A stretch of DNA of 51,939 nt from Nitrospira sp. SG-bin1 (GTDB taxonomy: Bacteria > Nitrospirota > Nitrospiria > Nitrospirales > Nitrospiraceae): the NCBI GenBank assembly GCA_002083365.1, contig LVWS01000020.1, forward strand, positions 1-51,939, given 5' to 3'. This document shows positions 1 through 7,968 of this stretch, piece after piece. A program made the translations under genes and the position numbers. Within the stretch, counting starts at the first letter, position 1. The number at the start of each line of letters is the position of its first letter. A model generated the notes under the pieces. That model worked only from the letters and a program-made list of their open reading frames with translations. It searched no databases and was not told the DNA's origin.

Positions 1-582
1 AGGGGTGGTGTGTGCATCAACGTGTCGCTACGCCCCGCCCTCGTGTGCAGGGCTGGACGAGTCGGGCCAGCCGGAGCAACGAACGATGGGCCATGGATGT
101 GACGCATATTCCCTGTGGGCAGGATGGCTGGGCACATCTCGCGGCGGTGATCGATTGTCATGATCGGGAAGTGATCGGGTACGAGTTTGCGCTCCGCAGT
201 CGAGCAAAGGAGGCGGAACGGGCGGTCGAAGCCGCCTGTCTACAGCGTTTCAGGACGTTGCGTCCTGTGGAGGCGCCGGTCCTCCGCAGCGACAATGGGC
301 TGATCTTTCAGAGTCGGCGGTTCCGGCAAGCCTGTCGCGACTATCGACTCCAACAAGGAATTCATTACACCGTACACGCCGGAGCAGAACGGCATCATCG
401 AACGGTTCTTTCGGAGTCTCAAGGAGGAATGTGTCTGGCAACACGCGTTCCAGACATGTGAGGAGGCGCGGCGGGTCATTCGGGACTGGCTGCAGTGGTA
501 CAACCAGGAACGTCCGCATCAGGCGCTGGGCTATCGAAGTCCAGTCCCATACCGAGCCCAACCATTAACCCAGGTGGCTTGA
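1..582 (+). pseudogene. IS3-family transposase (OrfB, DDE integrase), 5' truncated by the window and frameshifted
   Basis: This is the catalytic rve half of an IS3-type transposase, the enzyme that cuts and joins the element's ends. The reading frame open at position 3 contains WAMDVTHIP (first catalytic Asp) and RSDNG (second Asp). At about 357 one extra G shifts the frame. The continuation from 358 reads EFITPYTPEQNGIIERFFRS, which carries the catalytic Glu, then the IS3-typical RPHQALGYRSP, and stops at 582. In the original frame translation runs into an unrelated tail ending at 461. IS3 elements do use a programmed -1 shift between OrfA and OrfB, but this shift lies inside the catalytic domain, so I read it as a disabling mutation or a sequencing error. 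Confidence 0.85.
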
Positions 583-600
583 TTTCAGGGGAGCACTACA
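1..600 (+). mobile_element. Right-hand part of an IS3-family insertion sequence
   Basis: The window opens inside an IS3-type transposase that ends at 582. About 18 bp further on, the sequence ends in GGGGAGCACTACA; read on the other strand this begins TGTAGTGCTCCCC, which fits the usual TG...CA ends of IS3 elements. The right boundary near 600 is therefore a guess from this end pattern only, because the left end lies outside the window and no target-site duplication can be checked. The element is probably dead because its transposase is frameshifted. Confidence 0.5.
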
Positions 601-887
601 AGAGTTCAAAGACAGGGATTCATCCAGCACGAAACTATCAGGATCTGACGACATGGGTGGGCTGTTCTAAGAACTCAAAACCGCAGTGAAGCACTACCGC
701 GCTGTAGGGCCTATCGTAGAGAGCAATGGCTCCTATATAGTTAAGTAGCTCCCCAATATAATTATAATTGAAGAGTCAATTGCACGCGGGGAACACAGCC
801 AGGGTTTTGGCTAAGATTAGGCGAAGAGGGATATTGTTATTGAGTGAGCAATTTTGCTCCCAATAGAAAGATCATGGGTAGAAGACC
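583..887. other. AT-rich intergenic stretch after the IS; possible tandem -10 boxes
   Basis: No gene is visible here. The stretch is clearly more AT-rich than its surroundings, especially 733-800. It contains a tandem TATAAT-TATAAT at 757-768 and a short inverted repeat GAGCAA-TT-TTGCTC at 846-859. A poor -35 (TTAAGT, 741-746) lies 16 bp before the second TATAAT, so a plus-strand promoter for the gene starting at 888 is possible but weakly supported. AT-rich DNA flanking an IS and an orphan gene fits an acquired segment. Confidence 0.4.
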
Positions 888-2327
888 ATGGGCATCCAGA
901 TTCAGTTCAGCTCTGTCCTCGGATGGCCGCCACTCACATGGGTGGCACAATGTTCAAATACTGAAATGGTGCTCTTGCACGGCAGCCGAGTCGAACTCGA
1001 GCAGGATTGGTTTGCTGAAGCGGTATGGCCGGGAGCGTTCGCGGAAGGCGGTTTTGACCAAACGGACCTCGTATTCGGGTCCGGCGGTCGAGTGTACGAA
1101 AGTAGCGTCACCTTTGTTTCCTCCGGCTCCACCCTCGACCGCTTGGTTTCCATCCAGGTTGGGAAGCATGTTTACGTCTCAAATTCATTGGTCGCGCTGT
1201 GTGCCACGCTGAATCTTTCCGTCGACCCACTCTCGGACGAGTACTATCGAAGTTTCCGGTCGATTCAAGACGGCCTTCAGAAATACAATCATCTCCTTCA
1301 GACGTCTCAGGGGCCTCTACGCCTGACATATTTTCATAATCTTCGATGGAACGGCCGCTCGCTCGACGTGATAGAGAAGCCTTTTGGGGACCGCACCTTC
1401 GGCACCTTCGAAGCATATAGATTTTTTCTGGAAGCCTCCCTCGGCGCCATCGGCCAGAATATGAGGGACCCGCAACGTAAGTATCCATATCTTCCTCTGG
1501 GAACCCTTTCCACGGGGTATGACTCCCCAACTATTGCTGTGTTGGCCCGCGCCATGGGCAATACGCAAGTACTGACGTTCCAACAGGGAAGGGAAGGCTT
1601 ATGCGATAGCGGCGAAACCATCGCGGCCCGCCTCGGCCTGAGTCCCATCGCGCTCGACCGGACCGCCTGGCGACAGGAACCGTACTCTGAGGTTCCATTT
1701 CTTGCCGCCGACGCCTATGGGGAAGAAATGCATTTCGTTGCAGCCCGATCCTATTTGCAAGGACGAGTTTTGCTGACTGGGTATCACGGCGACAAAATGT
1801 GGGACGCCGGTGCTCATGATCTGTCGCCACATATCGTTCGGGGAGATCCGACCGGCCTTGCTCTGACCGAGTGGCGTTTATGGGTGGGGTTCCTCCATTG
1901 CGCCGTGCCCTTCTTTGGAGTGAGGAATATCGAGCAGATCCATCAAGTTTCGACAGGGGACGAGATGAAGCCGTGGAGCATAGGCGGCGACTATGACCGT
2001 CCGATCTGTCGACGAATCGTGGAGGAGGCTGGCGTTGAACGCGGACTCTTCGGCCAAAAGAAGAACGCGACGGCTGTCGTGCTTTGGAATCCCAAGGAGG
2101 GATTCCTTTCCGAGGAGTCTCTGCAAGACTACGCGCGATGGTTACGATCCCATGTGACGGGATGGTTCATGATCCCGCTGAATTGGAAGATCAACGCGTA
2201 CAGTCTACTGTGGCGCTTGCCGGGGGGATGGCGTTTTTCCAGATATCCCCCGTATTTCTTCACTCTCTTTCCCTGGGCACTGGAGCACGCCAAGCGGCGG
2301 TATATGGGCATGGGCTCCCAGTTTTGA
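888..2327 (+). CDS. Orphan PP-loop ATPase, divergent asparagine-synthetase-like protein
   Basis: The 479-residue product resembles the AsnB architecture but is strongly diverged. Residues 208-213 read STGYDS, matching the SGGxDS pyrophosphate-binding loop of PP-loop ATPases with the first Gly replaced by Thr; a CDSGETIAARLGL segment about 30 residues later fits the next helix of the fold. The N-terminal ~150 residues, including YVSNSLVAL, resemble the degenerate glutaminase-like domain of such proteins, but there is no Cys at position 2, so glutamine hydrolysis is unlikely. The C-terminus is aromatic-rich. It presumably adenylates an acid, but the substrate is unknown. It stands alone between an IS remnant and a tRNA, suggesting transfer. 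The start is uncertain because only a weak GGTAGAAG precedes the ATG. Confidence 0.6.
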   Translation: MGIQIQFSSVLGWPPLTWVAQCSNTEMVLLHGSRVELEQDWFAEAVWPGAFAEGGFDQTDLVFGSGGRVYESSVTFVSSGSTLDRLVSIQVGKHVYVSNSLVALCATLNLSVDPLSDEYYRSFRSIQDGLQKYNHLLQTSQGPLRLTYFHNLRWNGRSLDVIEKPFGDRTFGTFEAYRFFLEASLGAIGQNMRDPQRKYPYLPLGTLSTGYDSPTIAVLARAMGNTQVLTFQQGREGLCDSGETIAARLGLSPIALDRTAWRQEPYSEVPFLAADAYGEEMHFVAARSYLQGRVLLTGYHGDKMWDAGAHDLSPHIVRGDPTGLALTEWRLWVGFLHCAVPFFGVRNIEQIHQVSTGDEMKPWSIGGDYDRPICRRIVEEAGVERGLFGQKKNATAVVLWNPKEGFLSEESLQDYARWLRSHVTGWFMIPLNWKINAYSLLWRLPGGWRFSRYPPYFFTLFPWALEHAKRRYMGMGSQF

Positions 2328-2464
2328 CCGAAATCATGTCGGGGCAGGCTACATTCTGGCTGAGTGGCCACTCCCCGCGCGGTGGATGGCTGGGAGGTCC
2401 ACGGTTGTAATCACCCTTGATTCCCAATCGGGATCACGCGCAGCTCGGGCAGGGTGGATGCCGA

Positions 2465-2493
2465 TTGACCCTCTGACCGCGGCATGTTAGAAA
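2465..2493 (+). promoter_or_regulatory. Probable sigma-70 promoter of tRNA-Leu
   Basis: TTGACC (2465-2470) is followed after 17 bp by TAGAAA (2488-2493), which matches the -10 consensus at four of six positions. Transcription would start near 2500, about 25 bp before the mature tRNA. The spacing is ideal and no other gene lies between, so it is a sensible tRNA promoter; it has not been tested. Confidence 0.45.
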
Positions 2494-2524
2494 CACACCC
2501 GCTCTACTCGAAGAGTGAATGTGC

Positions 2525-2611
2525 GCCCGGATGGCGGAACTGGCAGACGCGCCGGACTCAAAATCCGGTTCTGGCGACAGAGTGGGAGTTCGACCCTCCC
2601 TCCGGGCACCA
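2525..2611 (+). tRNA. tRNA-Leu, anticodon CAA (reads UUG), CCA encoded
   Basis: The acceptor stem pairs GCCCGGA (2525-2531) with TCCGGGC (2601-2607); A2608 is the discriminator and CCA follows at 2609-2611. The anticodon stem is CCGGA/TCCGG and the loop CTCAAAA, giving anticodon CAA. The long variable arm typical of class II tRNAs and a T-loop TTCGA in a GGAG/CTCC stem are present. The 87-nt length including CCA fits tRNA-Leu. tRNA genes are common integration sites, and accessory DNA lies immediately upstream. Confidence 0.95.
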
Positions 2612-2653
2612 ACGAATGTTCAACTGTTCCACTGTTCCACAGCAAGTACCCTC

Positions 2654-2682
2654 TTGACAGCGATGTACTATTAGCCTAGTTT
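2654..2682 (+). promoter_or_regulatory. Possible promoter of the secreted protein gene at 2825
   Basis: A perfect -35 TTGACA (2654-2659) is followed after 17 bp by TAGTTT (2677-2682), a poor -10 with three of six matches. It lies about 140 bp upstream of the next gene, which would leave a long leader. It is the best candidate in this 210-bp gap. Confidence 0.3.
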
Positions 2683-2824
2683 CTGCCATATTTCTCAAAG
2701 GTATGTATGCCGATTGTGATTTCACTTTGTTCAAGTTAACCAAGCTCGATGAAGATCTTCAGGATGATCGCTCGATTCTTTCTACAGGACGACTTGTCCA
2801 TTTATATTAAGAAGGAGGCAGCAC

Positions 2825-3571
2825 ATGCGTAACGTGTTGGCACTGGGAGCCGCCCTACTGTGTGTCGGCTCAATGAATGTTGCAGTGGCTCAAGAGCGAC
2901 TTCAGCAGTCATCTGGTGGGTCTGCAATGGGTGTGGGAACGGGGGTAGGCGATGTGTCCGGAAATGCCAATCGCGTCCAGACTTTCGATCGTAATGCATT
3001 CCTTGATCGCCTCTCCCTTCCTGAGACTATTTACGGCCGTGTCCTGGCCATAGATTTCCCTGGGGGGAAAATGCATCTGGAAACCGGGGGAAGCTCGCAT
3101 GACGAAGGCCGAGCTGGCGCTGGAGCGATGAGCTCCATGACGGTGTATTTCGACGAAAGAACCAGTCTGGATCAAATCAAGGTATTGAATAACGGTGATG
3201 ATATCTCTCTCCAGGTAGTCGAGGCAGTCACACCAAGCCAACAGTATGGGGTTGGGCGTAAGATCGTTCGAGAGGTGTACCTATTGCGCGGCAATGAACG
3301 ACTCGCTGGATTTGGTGGTCTAGGTCAGAGACCGAATCCGTCGACCGAACGAGCCATTGAAACAACCAGTGGCAGTACGACCGGTGGAATAGCAGGATCC
3401 GTCCTTCCTGGAAAGATTACAGGTACCGTGGATACCACCATTGGAGAATATACTGCCTCAGCTCCTTGCTGGAATTGCGAGCCGCAACCAGGTTGGGGCT
3501 ATCAAAATCAAACCAAATCGGATTATGGAACCGATGCGGCGAAGCCCAATCTTGTGAAGGGGATGCAGTAG
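2825..3571 (+). CDS. Secreted protein of unknown function with a C-terminal CxxC
   Basis: I do not recognise the family. The 248-residue product begins with a clear Sec signal peptide: basic MR, a hydrophobic stretch and a likely cut after AVA near residue 22. The mature part has a Gly/Ser-rich linker, then a region (about 65-155) of alternating hydrophobic residues that looks beta-rich, and a Gly/Thr-rich tail ending in CWNCEP, a CxxC pair that could form a disulfide or bind metal. A strong AAGGAGG lies 7 bp before the ATG, and a classic terminator follows, so it is probably a well-expressed single-gene unit. The likely location is the periplasm or outer surface. Confidence 0.75.
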   Translation: MRNVLALGAALLCVGSMNVAVAQERLQQSSGGSAMGVGTGVGDVSGNANRVQTFDRNAFLDRLSLPETIYGRVLAIDFPGGKMHLETGGSSHDEGRAGAGAMSSMTVYFDERTSLDQIKVLNNGDDISLQVVEAVTPSQQYGVGRKIVREVYLLRGNERLAGFGGLGQRPNPSTERAIETTSGSTTGGIAGSVLPGKITGTVDTTIGEYTASAPCWNCEPQPGWGYQNQTKSDYGTDAAKPNLVKGMQ

Positions 3572-3599
3572 CCACATCGTGTTTGCGGATCTGGAGGAG

Positions 3600-3624
3600 G
3601 GGGCAGCTTTGGCTGCCCCTTTTT
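3600..3624 (+). terminator. Rho-independent terminator after the secreted protein gene
   Basis: GGGGCAGC (3600-3607) pairs perfectly with GCTGCCCC (3612-3619) around a TTTG loop, followed immediately by five T residues. This is a textbook intrinsic terminator 28 bp after the stop codon at 3571. Confidence 0.9.
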
Positions 3625-3696
3625 GTTGGGCGTTATTGCTCAACTCCCAGGTTCTTGATAGGCTGACACACAACGTATTGCGTCGCGTTGATTGGC

Positions 3697-3960
3697 ATGA
3701 TGAACGATCCACAGAAGATGTCCGAAGCGCCGGTGACCGAACTTGATCTACGGGGGGTAATTTGCCCCTACAACTTCGTGAAGACGAAGCTCAAACTGGA
3801 GACTCTGAAGGAGGGGCAGGTGTTGGCCGTGCTTCTCGATGACGGAGACCCTATTCGCAATGTTCCCCGGAGTGTCGAGAATGAAGGCCATACGGTATTG
3901 TCCCAGGAACGCATCGACCAGGCCTATCGGGTGTTGATCCGTCGAGAGGAGAGTGACTGA
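3697..3960 (+). CDS. TusA/SirA-family sulfur-carrier-like protein
   Basis: This small protein (87 residues from this start) has the TusA fold signature: ELDLRG, then the invariant Cys at about residue 23, and the conserved DDGDP loop. TusA proteins carry persulfide sulfur on that Cys for tRNA thiolation, cofactor synthesis or sulfur oxidation. The motif here is CPYN rather than the usual CPxP, so it may be a TusA-like paralogue rather than the tRNA-thiolation carrier itself. The open frame extends to a TTG at 3688, and ATG codons exist at 3697, 3700 and 3718; none has a convincing ribosome-binding site, so the start is uncertain. Its 3' end overlaps the convergent rsmI gene by 37 bp. Confidence 0.8.
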   Translation: MMNDPQKMSEAPVTELDLRGVICPYNFVKTKLKLETLKEGQVLAVLLDDGDPIRNVPRSVENEGHTVLSQERIDQAYRVLIRREESD

Positions 3961-4718
3961 GAGCGGCGCACACCTTGGGCGTTCGAATCCGTCCCGGTTT
4001 TTTCCCCAAAAACGATTGTGACGTCCCCACCTCCAGCCGGACTGAGTCTCTCGAGTACTTCACCAACGGTCCCACGAATGATGCGCTCGTTTGGTTTCGT
4101 CATGTCATAGGCTACAGCGACAGAACATCGAGGCGAGATCGCCTTCAGGATGTGTGGGACCACAGTCCCAGTACAAAAGGCCACGGTCGGGCCCCGCCTT
4201 TTGATGGAATCGATAAGGCTTTGGATGGTGCGTGCGGAGGCGCTCGGCAGATGTCCGAAAAAATAGAAAGAATCGCAAGAGAATCCTGCGGCTGTCAGAG
4301 CCGTGATGATGGCGGATGGGCCGGGTATGGGAACGACTGGAATGTCATGCGCATGGGCGGCTGCTACGAGGAAAGAGCCGGGGTCGGCGACGAGGGGCGA
4401 GCCGCAATCAGAGACCAGCGCCACGTCAATCCCTTGCCGCAACCGTTGTACGAGAACCGCGGCTTTTTCTTTCAGATTTCTGGGTCCGTAGCTTGTCACC
4501 GTCGTCTGAATGCCATGATACATGAGGAGCGCTTGGGTGATCTTCGGATCTTCAGAAGCGATCAGGTCTACGTCGCGGAGGGTCCGCACGGCACGCAGGG
4601 TCACATCGTCCGGATGGCCGAGGGAGACTGCCACCACATAGAGGATCCCTTTTCGGTTGGAAGGACTGATGGAAGTCCTTGAAGCGCCTACGTTTTGTTG
4701 ACTCCGTTTCGCTGGCAT
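3924..4718 (-). CDS. rsmI: RsmI-type 16S rRNA (cytidine-2'-O)-methyltransferase
   Basis: The 264-residue product belongs to the tetrapyrrole-methylase superfamily in its RsmI branch, which methylates C1402 of 16S rRNA using SAM. The N-terminal glycine-poor start (ILYVVAVSLGHPDDVTLRA), ASED, the SDCGSPLVADPG loop and IPGPSAIITAL all match that branch. It departs from typical RsmI in ASEDPKITQALL, where most have EDTR, and in a shorter C-terminus, so a paralogue is possible. A GGAGG sits 9 bp before the ATG. That 9-bp spacer also contains the -10 box of the divergent haem promoter, so the two transcription units share their control region. Confidence 0.8.
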   Translation of the reverse strand: MPAKRSQQNVGASRTSISPSNRKGILYVVAVSLGHPDDVTLRAVRTLRDVDLIASEDPKITQALLMYHGIQTTVTSYGPRNLKEKAAVLVQRLRQGIDVALVSDCGSPLVADPGSFLVAAAHAHDIPVVPIPGPSAIITALTAAGFSCDSFYFFGHLPSASARTIQSLIDSIKRRGPTVAFCTGTVVPHILKAISPRCSVAVAYDMTKPNERIIRGTVGEVLERLSPAGGGDVTIVFGEKTGTDSNAQGVRRSQSLSSRRINTR

Positions 4719-4727
4719 CGATATAAT
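4698..4727 (+). promoter_or_regulatory. Strong sigma-70 promoter of the haem operon, inside the rsmI 5' end
   Basis: TTGACT (4698-4703) and a perfect TATAAT (4722-4727) are separated by 18 bp, the best promoter match in the window. Transcription would begin near 4734 and reach the ATG at 4782 after a leader of about 48 nt, too short for a riboswitch. The -35 lies within the rsmI coding sequence and the -10 between the rsmI start codon and its ribosome-binding site. Confidence 0.75.
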
Positions 4728-4781
4728 CCTCCACTTATCTCGTTGACGCTTGATTATTGGGCATCTTGAAGGGCGTTCCCG

Positions 4782-5585
4782 ATGGCAGCGGTCTGTTTCA
4801 TGATCACGTTAGTCCTGTACATCGTGGCCACGGTGTCATTTCTTTCCTATTCACTGCGACGTTCAGAAGCCTTGTCCCAGGTATCGTTGGGGCTGACCGC
4901 CGTGGGCTTCGCTTCCCATACGTTTGTCCTCGGGGCACGAATGTTTGCCGCGTCGTCATCGGCATCTCCCAGTTTTTCCGAAGCGCTCTCCTTTTTTGCG
5001 TGGATGATCATTCTCGTGCTGCTCGTGGTTGAGCTGCGTCATCGGATTCATGTGCTGGGGTCCTTCATGGTGCCCTTGGCCTTAGTCTCCTTGGTCTCGG
5101 CGGCCGCCCTTCCCGAAACGGAGCCCACCCTCCAGCCCGTGTTCAAGACCTTGTGGTTTCATGTCACACTCAGCATGCTGGGGGCGGTGGGATTTGCCGT
5201 GGCATTCGTCGCCGGGGTGATGTACCTGATCCAGGATCGACTCCTCAAGTCCAAACAGTTCAACGTGCTCTACAGCAAGCTGCCCGCGCTCGACTTTCTC
5301 GATCATCTCAACCAACAATCCATCGTATTGGGATTCCCGTTGCTCACGTTGGGGATCGTGACGGGAGCCATTTCGGCCCAATTTGCCCGAGGGTCCTATG
5401 TCAGTTGGAATCCGGAGCAAACGTGGGCGCTCGTCACCTGGCTGTTCTATTTCATCGTCCTGCTGGGACGATTGACCATCGGGTGGAGGGCCAAACGTGC
5501 GGCTTACCTCACGGTGATCGGGTTCGCTTGCGTGATCCTCACGTTGGTCGGCGTCGTCCTGAAAGGACACGGGACATTGTCGTAA
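4782..5585 (+). CDS. CcsA/HemX-like cytochrome c assembly membrane protein
   Basis: This is a 267-residue integral membrane protein with about eight hydrophobic segments, of the CcsA/ResC/HemX family. Family members handle haem at the membrane for cytochrome c maturation (CcsA) or influence glutamyl-tRNA reductase levels (HemX). The tryptophan-rich WNPEQTWALVTW motif at about residues 208-219 matches the WWD-like haem-handling region, and conserved His residues lie in flanking helices. A GAAGGG lies 8 bp before the start. It is the first gene after the promoter and only 18 bp before hemA, the classic HemX position. I cannot tell whether it is a true cytochrome c synthetase subunit or a HemX regulator. 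Confidence 0.85.
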   Translation: MAAVCFMITLVLYIVATVSFLSYSLRRSEALSQVSLGLTAVGFASHTFVLGARMFAASSSASPSFSEALSFFAWMIILVLLVVELRHRIHVLGSFMVPLALVSLVSAAALPETEPTLQPVFKTLWFHVTLSMLGAVGFAVAFVAGVMYLIQDRLLKSKQFNVLYSKLPALDFLDHLNQQSIVLGFPLLTLGIVTGAISAQFARGSYVSWNPEQTWALVTWLFYFIVLLGRLTIGWRAKRAAYLTVIGFACVILTLVGVVLKGHGTLS

Positions 5586-5603
5586 CATGCTTTTGATCAT
5601 CCC

Positions 5604-6995
5604 ATGCATCTGATCGTCGTCGGGTTGAGTCACAAAACGGCTCCGGTCGAAATCCGTGAGAGGTTGGCGGTTCCCGAAAGTCGTCTCGGGGAGGCCCTCA
5701 CTCGCCTCTGTTCGTATCCCGGCGTCAAGGAAGGCATTCTTCTCTCGACGTGCAATCGCGTCGAGGTCTACTCGGTCGTTGATGACATTGAAGCCGGCTA
5801 TGGGCGCATTCAGGAGTTTCTCGCCGACACGCATCTGTCGTTGTCGTCCGAGCAGTTGACCCCGCACCTCTATTGGCATACCGGCGATCGGGCAATCGGT
5901 CACTTATTCAGAGTCGCGGCAAGCCTCGATTCCATGATCATCGGGGAATCTCAAATCCTGGGGCAACTCAAGGATGCCTTTGAAGTGGCGCTGGCTCATA
6001 AGACGACCGGCGTGATCATGAACAAGGTCGTCAAAAAGGCCATCTCCGTGGCCAAGCGCGTACGGACTGAAACGAAAATTTCAGAAACGGCGGTGTCCGT
6101 CAGCTATGCGGCCGTCGAGCTGGCCAAGAAGATTTTTTCCAACCTCCACGAGAAGACGGTGCTGTTGGTCGGTGCAGGCGAGATGGCCAAATTGGCCGCG
6201 AGACATTTGATTGCTCACGGGGTCGGGCACGTCCGCATCACGACGAGGACCGCACAGCATGCGATCGATCTGGCCGACAAGTTCGGAGGGACTCCCGTCC
6301 CTTTCGATCAGTTCAAGGACGACATGGCGTCGGCCGACATCGTCCTGGTCTCCACTGGGGCGGCGCACTATATCCTCGACGCCGAGGACGTGGAACGAGC
6401 GGTCAAAGAACGGATGAATCGTCCGATGTTCTTGATCGATATTTCCGTCCCGCGAAACATCGATCCATCCGTTCGCCATGTCGACAATGCGTTCCTCTTC
6501 GATATCGATGATCTGAAACATCGCGTGGAACAGAATCGCGCCGAGCGACTGCAGGAGGCGGAGCGGGCTGAACGCATGGTATTGGAAGAAGTCGCCACCA
6601 TGCTCGACTGGATGAAGTCGTTGGAGGTCACGCCGACGATCGTCGCGCTCCGGAGCCGCGTCGACGACATGAAACGGGCGGAGCTCGATAAAGTACTCGC
6701 GCGGTTGCCGCATTTGTCGCCTCAGGACCGCGAACTGGTGGAAGGCCTTGCCTCCTCGATCGTGAATAAATTGATTCATCGCACGATGGTCACGCTCAAG
6801 ACCGAAATCAACTCGTCGAACGGTCCGGCGTTCGTCGAAGCGGCCCGTCGATTTTTTTCACTTGACCGGCAGCCGCCGCCTGTCCAGCAGATCGAGACCT
6901 ATGCGGACGCGCCGCGCTATCAAGCTGAAGATTCCGCGGAGTCGGGTGCCGGCGATCCGACTCCAGAACCGTCGATTCATAAACAAGCCCGCTGA
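5604..6995 (+). CDS. hemA: Glutamyl-tRNA reductase
   Basis: HemA reduces glutamyl-tRNA(Glu) to glutamate-1-semialdehyde with NADPH, the committed step of C5-pathway tetrapyrrole synthesis. The catalytic Cys is residue 50 in LSTCNRVE. The GESQILGQ motif (114-121) and the NADPH-binding GAGEMA (190-195) are intact, and a long C-terminal dimerisation helix region follows. At 463 residues it is slightly long, with an extra polar Pro/Glu-rich tail after about residue 425. It lies 18 bp after the CcsA/HemX gene and 25 bp before hemC. No hemL (glutamate-1-semialdehyde aminotransferase) is present in this run. Confidence 0.97.
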   Translation: MHLIVVGLSHKTAPVEIRERLAVPESRLGEALTRLCSYPGVKEGILLSTCNRVEVYSVVDDIEAGYGRIQEFLADTHLSLSSEQLTPHLYWHTGDRAIGHLFRVAASLDSMIIGESQILGQLKDAFEVALAHKTTGVIMNKVVKKAISVAKRVRTETKISETAVSVSYAAVELAKKIFSNLHEKTVLLVGAGEMAKLAARHLIAHGVGHVRITTRTAQHAIDLADKFGGTPVPFDQFKDDMASADIVLVSTGAAHYILDAEDVERAVKERMNRPMFLIDISVPRNIDPSVRHVDNAFLFDIDDLKHRVEQNRAERLQEAERAERMVLEEVATMLDWMKSLEVTPTIVALRSRVDDMKRAELDKVLARLPHLSPQDRELVEGLASSIVNKLIHRTMVTLKTEINSSNGPAFVEAARRFFSLDRQPPPVQQIETYADAPRYQAEDSAESGAGDPTPEPSIHKQAR

Positions 6996-7020
6996 GCGCG
7001 GGGCAACGAAAGAACCCAAC

Positions 7021-7968
7021 GTGTCAATTCCGAACGGCCAACGCTCAACCTTGGTTCTTGGAACGAGAGGAAGCAAATTGGCGCTCTGTCAAAGTGAATG
7101 GTTTCAATCCAAGATTCACGAGGTCATGCCGGAAGTCCGAGTCGTGCTCAAGAAGATTCAAACATCCGGCGACAAGATTGTCGACGTGCCGTTGGCCAAA
7201 ATCGGGGGCAAGGGCCTGTTCGTCAAGGAAATTGAGGACGCGTTGCTCGCCGGTGAGATCGACTTCGCCGTGCACAGTATGAAGGATGTTCCGGCGCAAT
7301 TACCCGAGGGGTTGGAGATTCTCTGTGTGCCTTCCCGTGAGGATGCTCGTGATGCCTTAATCAGTCGGGAAGGACGTACCTTTCGGGATCTTCCGCAGGG
7401 AGCCACCATCGGGACGGCGAGTCTTCGCCGTCAAGCGCAACTGTTACAGGCCAGGCCGGATCTAAGGATCGCGATGCTGCGAGGCAACCTGGACACACGA
7501 TTGAGGAAACTCAAAGAGGGACAGTTTGACGCCATCGTCTTGGCCGCTGCCGGTCTGCACCGGCTAGGGTGGAGCCAGACCATCACGGAATACCTGCCTC
7601 CCATCCTCAGTCTGCCTGCGATCGGGCAGGGTGCCCTCGGTATCGAAGGTCGAGCCAATGATGCATTCGTGCGGTCGGTTTTATTGCGACTCAATCATCC
7701 GCAGACCCACACGACCGTGGCGGCGGAGCGGGCCTTCTTGCACCGCCTGGAGGGCGGGTGCCAAGTGCCCATTGCGGCCCACGCCACCCTGTCCGAGGAG
7801 CGGCTGGTATTGGATGGTCTTGTCGCCAGCGTGGACGGGAAGACCGTCCTTCGTGATCACATTGAGGGGGCGCGTCAGCAGGCTCACGTTCTTGGCGTTC
7901 AGCTGGCCGAGCGACTGCTGAATCGGGGCGGAGACAAAATCCTGCGCGAGATTTACGGATCATCGTGA
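7021..7968 (+). CDS. hemC: Hydroxymethylbilane synthase (porphobilinogen deaminase)
   Basis: HemC joins four porphobilinogens into hydroxymethylbilane. The start used is GTG at 7021; the frame is open further upstream, but that part overlaps hemA and is not family sequence. The product is 315 residues, the usual length. The N-terminal LGTRGSKLAL, catalytic Asp 89 in HSMKDVP, the Arg-rich TASLRRQAQ, and Cys 247 in EGGCQVP, which carries the dipyrromethane cofactor, are all present. The stop overlaps the next start as GTGA, implying translational coupling. Confidence 0.97.
   Translation: MSIPNGQRSTLVLGTRGSKLALCQSEWFQSKIHEVMPEVRVVLKKIQTSGDKIVDVPLAKIGGKGLFVKEIEDALLAGEIDFAVHSMKDVPAQLPEGLEILCVPSREDARDALISREGRTFRDLPQGATIGTASLRRQAQLLQARPDLRIAMLRGNLDTRLRKLKEGQFDAIVLAAAGLHRLGWSQTITEYLPPILSLPAIGQGALGIEGRANDAFVRSVLLRLNHPQTHTTVAAERAFLHRLEGGCQVPIAAHATLSEERLVLDGLVASVDGKTVLRDHIEGARQQAHVLGVQLAERLLNRGGDKILREIYGSS

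Noticed and set aside
2612..2824. Minus-strand 61-codon frame overlapping the tRNA (2558-2743)
   Set aside because: It runs through the tRNA-Leu gene and shows no coding features.
3975..4682. 235-codon plus-strand frame opposite rsmI
   Set aside because: RsmI motifs on the minus strand are clear; this is the antisense shadow of that gene.
5082..5903. 273-codon minus-strand frame across the ccsA-hemA junction
   Set aside because: It crosses two recognised genes and has the charged, Gln/Arg-rich composition of an antisense translation.
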